Shown one piece after another: positions 51,421 through 54,586 of a DNA stretch of 54,586 nucleotides. The position numbers were made by a program, and so were the translations under genes. The DNA is taken from positions 1 to 54,586 of the forward strand of contig NZ_NWVL01000055.1 in NCBI RefSeq assembly GCF_002382885.1, in the 5' to 3' direction. The DNA is from Streptomyces sp. WZ.A104. GTDB taxonomy: Bacteria; Actinomycetota; Actinomycetes; Streptomycetales; Streptomycetaceae. The number at the start of each line of letters is the position of its first letter. Positions within the stretch are counted from its first letter, which is position 1. The notes beneath the pieces were generated by a model. It was not told the DNA's origin. It did not search any database and saw nothing but the letters and a program-made list of their open reading frames with translations.

Positions 51421-52625
51421 GCCGCCGCCGGGAGCCGTCGCACTACGGCGCCGGCCGCTGCCCCCGCTCCGCCAAGGCTCCGGATCTCGTCGCGCATCGC
51501 GTGCACCCGGCGGCGTACGCCGTCGTGGGCGTGCACGGCGAGCGCCGACCTGCGCAGGAGGTCGGCCGTGACCGATCGGAGGGGGATCGCCGTGCCGAGC
51601 CCGAGCTCCCGCACCCGCCTGGCGGTGTCGGCCTGCTCCCGGAGCCGCGGAACGACCAAGGACGGCACGCCGTGGTGCAGGCTCTCCATCGTCGTGGCCA
51701 TTCCCCCGTGGTGGATGACCAGCGAGGCGTGCGCCATGACGGCCCGCAGCGGAACCCAGCGGTGCGCTTCCACGTTCGGGGGCAGCGTGGAGAGCGCGGC
51801 GGGGTCGGTGCGGTCGCCGATCGCCATCACCAGGTGCCAGTCGAGACCGGCGAACGCCTCCGCCGCGGTGGCGAAGAACTCCGGGTGGCCGTGGTCGAGG
51901 GAGCCCAGGGTGACCAGTGCGACCGGGGCACCGCCTGCTGGCGGTGCCCACCGCGAGGAGTCCGGTGCGGGCGGGAGGGCCGGCCCAGCGAAGGTGTACG
52001 ACTCGCCAAAGCCGTCACCGTCCGGCTGGAAGGAGCGCGGGACCAGGACGAGCCCTCCCGAGAGGGCCGCGTCCAGGTGTGCGCTCACCTCGGTCCGGAT
52101 GCCCTCTTCGGCCAGGAACGAGGCGAGCCCGGACAGGAACTCCCCGGCAACGGGGTTGGCGCCGGGCGCATCCGGTGCGGCGAGGGACCAGTGCCGGCGG
52201 GCGGCGAGGTACGTCCACACCTGCATCGACGGGATGCCCCACTTCGCGGCAAGCACGCTCCCGGCGCCCGCCGGATCCTCGGTGAGGACGAGATCTGGGC
52301 GGTCGCCGCCGAAGTGCGCCTCCAGAAGGGGCAGTACCGCTCGGGCGTCGGCGAGGTAGAGGAGCGGCAACCGCCGGACGTCGGTCGGCCAATGGGCCGG
52401 GTCCGCGGGCAGGGACGACCGGAAGACCACGGCCGTGGCCCCCGCCGCCTCCACGAGCGGTGCGAACCGCTCCGTGGTGGCGTAGCTGACCCGAACGCCC
52501 CGGCTCACCAGCTCGGAGACCGTGCCCAGCAGCGGGCTGATGTGGCTGTGGGCAGCGGCGGTGACGATCGCCACGTGGCGGCCATCACCCTGCCGGTGTC
52601 CTGCCGCGCGTTCGTCAGGCGACAT
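51417..52625 (-). CDS. MGT-family (GT1) glycosyltransferase
   Basis: 402 aa from ATG 52625, which overlaps the flavoprotein stop by 11 bp. N-terminal acceptor half HVAIVTAAAHSHISPLLGTV; C-terminal donor half VALVTLGSLDHGHPEFFATA, VEAHRWVPLRAVMAHASLVI and HHGGMATTMESLHHGVPSLV, the sugar-nucleotide motif of macrolide-type enzymes. The HHGG motif His and downstream Gln/Asp region (REQADTARRV) are present. Probably transfers a dTDP- or UDP-sugar to a RiPP residue. Confidence 0.9.
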   Translation of the reverse strand: MSPDERAAGHRQGDGRHVAIVTAAAHSHISPLLGTVSELVSRGVRVSYATTERFAPLVEAAGATAVVFRSSLPADPAHWPTDVRRLPLLYLADARAVLPLLEAHFGGDRPDLVLTEDPAGAGSVLAAKWGIPSMQVWTYLAARRHWSLAAPDAPGANPVAGEFLSGLASFLAEEGIRTEVSAHLDAALSGGLVLVPRSFQPDGDGFGESYTFAGPALPPAPDSSRWAPPAGGAPVALVTLGSLDHGHPEFFATAAEAFAGLDWHLVMAIGDRTDPAALSTLPPNVEAHRWVPLRAVMAHASLVIHHGGMATTMESLHHGVPSLVVPRLREQADTARRVRELGLGTAIPLRSVTADLLRRSALAVHAHDGVRRRVHAMRDEIRSLGGAGAAAGAVVRRLPAAA

Positions 52626-53280
52626 CGCCACCACGCATCGCCCCGGAGTCCTCTCGCGGCCGCTCGTGCCCGGCGGCACGCCGTGCGCGCAGTTCTTCGA
52701 GGCTCCGCAGGAGGTTGGGTAGCGTTTCGGGCTGGTTCCCGTCGTTGCGGCCCGTCGTCATGCTGAGCCCTATGACCGGCGGCTGAAGCACGACGTTCTC
52801 GCGGTCCGCCAGGCGGGCCCGGTGATCCCGCATCGCGGCGCTCTCCCAGCCCCCGGGCGGCAGCGCCGCGGCGAGCGCGATGGGGGCCTGCGTGCACTGG
52901 AGAGCCATGGTCGCGGGGGTGTCCGCGAGGCCTTGTGCCAGTCGCGCGATGAAATGCATTCCGGCCGGATAAACGGCGATCGCGTCCGGCCAGCCGGCCA
53001 GCTCCACGTGGAGTTTGCGTGATTGCGGCTCCTCGGACCAGGAATCCTCGAACACGAGGCGATTCGTGAGGACGGAAAGCCCTTCACGCGTCACGAACCG
53101 CTGCGCGGACCGGGTGAGAACAATGCGCATTTCCACATCCGGGTAACTTACCTGGAACCAGTTGACCCAGAGAGGAAGGAACGCGACATTGGATGATCCG
53201 GTTCCGATCAGGAGAAGTCGCTTCATCCCGACAGGGGGAACCTTCATCGAAGGCATTCCCCAATTTTCTTCATTTGGCAT
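52615..53280 (-). CDS. HFCD-type flavoprotein (peptidyl-cysteine decarboxylase-like)
   Basis: 221 aa, ATG 53280 after GGAG. Rossmann-like flavin fold: RLLLIGTGSSNVAFLPLWVN, MRIVLTRSAQRFV, KLHVELAGWPDAIAVYPAGM and ARLAQGLADTPATMAL. His91 in HVEL matches the catalytic His of EpiD/MrsD, but PASANT is PAGMHF and the PMNxxMW substrate clamp is replaced by ALPPGGWES. Expected to oxidatively decarboxylate the C-terminal Cys of the adjacent 45-aa precursor, making a thioenol for an AviCys-like ring. The changed motifs leave catalysis open. Confidence 0.8.
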   Translation of the reverse strand: MPNEENWGMPSMKVPPVGMKRLLLIGTGSSNVAFLPLWVNWFQVSYPDVEMRIVLTRSAQRFVTREGLSVLTNRLVFEDSWSEEPQSRKLHVELAGWPDAIAVYPAGMHFIARLAQGLADTPATMALQCTQAPIALAAALPPGGWESAAMRDHRARLADRENVVLQPPVIGLSMTTGRNDGNQPETLPNLLRSLEELRARRAAGHERPREDSGAMRGGDVA

Positions 53281-53350
53281 GTCGCACTCCGACCTCGTTG
53301 CACCTCCCGGGAGGCCGAAGCCTCCCGGGAGACGTCCATCAGACCGATGC

Positions 53351-53488
53351 TCAGCAACCGCACCAGGAGCAGCAGCAAGCACACAGGACAGCCTGGGCTT
53401 CCTTGTCGTCGGCCTCGACGAGGAGGTCGTCCTCGGTCAGCGCGTCCAGCTCGAGAAGGTCATCGGCGAGCAGCTCGGCGACGGGCAT
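53351..53488 (-). CDS. RiPP precursor peptide with Cys-rich core
   Basis: 45 aa, ATG 53488 preceded by AAGGAGG at 6-nt spacing, an excellent site. Acidic Leu-rich leader (residues 1-30: ELLADDLLELDALTEDDLLV) followed by a core near 31-45 ending AVLCACCCSWCGC. Six of the last ten residues are Cys (36, 38, 39, 40, 43, 45), with one Ser (41) and a C-terminal Cys. The leader style recalls thiopeptide/LAP leaders; the terminal Cys plus an HFCD gene recalls AviCys peptides. One Ser is too few for a thiopeptide ring, so the class is uncertain. Confidence 0.85.
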   Translation of the reverse strand: MPVAELLADDLLELDALTEDDLLVEADDKEAQAVLCACCCSWCGC

Positions 53489-53796
53489 GGGGTGCCTCCT
53501 TGAATAGTGAATTAATTCTGCCGGATCCGAAGAACCAGCAGGACTGCCGTGGAACCGGACAGCCGACGCCATCGTGTCCGAGGCACGCCCTCGAATTCTT
53601 CAGCCCCCTAACTGGTTTCCCAGCCACCCTGCCGGTATGAGTCGACCACCTCACCTCACACCCGGGTTCGAGACGGGGCCTCAACCATCGCCCCCTCCCT
53701 GCACTTGCGCCCACTTTCACGTACCGAACAGGCCGGGTCATTTGCTACGGTGCGCTTCCGATCACATTTCTGCCCGTCCGGAAAAGCGGTGGTTCG
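53489..53796. other. 308-bp divergent promoter region of the RiPP cluster
   Basis: The 53510-53525 part is AT-rich (gaattaattc) close to the precursor start and likely holds its promoter. TACGGT at about 53746 could be a -10 for the plus-strand glycosyltransferase. No further gene seen. Confidence 0.45.
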
Positions 53797-54586
53797 ATGT
53801 CCCATATCGCCTTCTTCAATATTCCTGGCACCGGCCACGTCAATCCGACGGCGGGGATCGTCGCGGAACTCGTGGCTCGCGGTCACCGCGTCAGCTACGC
53901 GGTGACCGCGAGCCAGGGCGCCGAGGTCGAGAAGGCCGGTGCCACGCTGGTTCCCTACGAGTCCGTGATGGGGAGGTTCCGGTCCACCATGACGGACTTG
54001 GAGAACAACGACCGTTTCACGACGGGCGACTTCGTCCAGGTCCTCCGCGGACTGGTCCAGGAGACCGTGGCGCTTTACCCCCAGCTGCAACGGGCCTTCG
54101 CCGACGACCGTCCCGACGTCCTGATCTACGACGGGCTCTCCGGCTGGACGGGCCGACTCCTCGCGGAGAACTGGGGCATACCCGCCGTACGCAGCATCCC
54201 GACACTGGCGGCGAACGAGCACTGGTCACTCGGCTCGGACGGCGAGTACGCGGAGTTCGAGCCCGACCACCCGGGGCTCAACGCCGTATACGAGGAGATC
54301 GGCGCGATGCTGGCGGACATCGGAGTGGAGTGCTCTGCCCAGGAGTTCTTCGGGAGCAGCGAGTCGGGGCCGGCCATCGTCTACATACCGCGCGAGTTCC
54401 AGTTCAAGGGCGAGACGTTCGGAGAGGACTTCCACTTCGTCGGGCCGTGCTGGTCGGAGCGCCGGTTCGACGGCGAGTGGGCCCGCGGGGGCGACGGCGC
54501 GAGCGACCGCCCCCTGGTCCTCGTCTCACTCGGCACCATCCACAACGACAACGCCGCCTTCTTCCAGACCTGCATCGACGCCTTCG
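53797..54586 (+). CDS. MGT-family glycosyltransferase, 3' end beyond window
   Basis: ATG 53797; 263 codons visible. HIAFFNIPGTGHVNPTAGIV is the MGT N-terminus with the catalytic-base His; PDVLIYDGLSGWTGRLLAEN supplies the partner Asp region; RPLVLVSLGTIHNDNAAFFQ begins the donor domain. Transcribed divergently from the precursor across 308 bp. The second glycosyltransferase suggests a disaccharide or two glycosylation sites. Confidence 0.9.
   Translation, partial: MSHIAFFNIPGTGHVNPTAGIVAELVARGHRVSYAVTASQGAEVEKAGATLVPYESVMGRFRSTMTDLENNDRFTTGDFVQVLRGLVQETVALYPQLQRAFADDRPDVLIYDGLSGWTGRLLAENWGIPAVRSIPTLAANEHWSLGSDGEYAEFEPDHPGLNAVYEEIGAMLADIGVECSAQEFFGSSESGPAIVYIPREFQFKGETFGEDFHFVGPCWSERRFDGEWARGGDGASDRPLVLVSLGTIHNDNAAFFQTCIDAF

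Noticed and set aside
53351..53488. Thiopeptide or lanthipeptide assignment of the precursor
   Set aside because: Only one Ser and no Thr in the core, so a pyridine ring or several lanthionines cannot form; no LanM, YcaO or dehydratase gene is visible inside the window.
53351..53572. Longer start for the RiPP precursor at 53572 (73 aa)
   Set aside because: The ATG at 53488 has a perfect AAGGAGG site; the extra residues are not leader-like.

Overview
The window is high-GC actinobacterial DNA, most likely from a Streptomyces. Codon third positions are strongly GC-biased, GTG and TTG starts are frequent, genes are joined by ATGA/GTGA overlaps, and several gene sets (XRE-ImmA-MAB_1171c-P450, BlaI-M56, a second nuo locus, macrolide-type glycosyltransferases) are typical of that genus. 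All functions below are read from translated sequence and family memory; no search was run.

Left end (1-7602, minus strand): an unusual cluster that looks like a regulated signalling or conflict system. It holds a Crp/Fnr regulator, a protein with a class III cyclase-like domain, two paralogous P-loop (STAND-like) proteins, an unrecognised 294-aa protein and a 97-aa protein. Four of them share a short motif close to N-T-G-T-V-H-G-(G/D)-Q. It lies near the N-terminus of the two P-loop proteins and in or near the C-terminal tail of the other two, which is the layout expected of NLR/effector amyloid-type signalling. CRP-like palindromes lie before both transcription units.

7805-12126: an Lrp/AsnC regulator with dimethylargininase and ornithine aminotransferase (arginine-derivative catabolism), then a secreted lipase. 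12127-13027 is a long gene-poor gap. 13028-16643: XRE regulator, ImmA/IrrE metallopeptidase, MAB_1171c-type membrane protein and cytochrome P450.

16898-31351: a collagen/hydroxyproline utilisation island. It has a proline iminopeptidase, a FadR-type GntR regulator, 4-hydroxyproline epimerase, a three-subunit D-hydroxyproline oxidase, pyrroline-4-hydroxy-2-carboxylate deaminase, 2-oxoglutarate semialdehyde dehydrogenase and a complete peptide ABC importer. Similar operator-like sequences lie before several of its units.

31773-41195: an NlpC/P60 hydrolase; small His-containing membrane proteins; a cysteine-synthase-like enzyme with an MFS transporter; an alpha/beta hydrolase enclosed by 48-bp IS-type inverted repeats without a transposase, with a truncated gene on each side; and BlaI-M56-DUF6153-like genes.

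41844-50077: a nuoA-H-J-K-L-M-N membrane module of complex I. It has no NADH or Fe-S subunits and carries a cysteine-poor fused NuoB/NuoD-like protein with a very His-rich insert. 50638-54586: the edge of a RiPP gene cluster, with a 45-aa precursor ending in a Cys-rich core, an HFCD-type flavoprotein, two MGT-type glycosyltransferases and a sugar-nucleotide reductase. It continues past the right edge.
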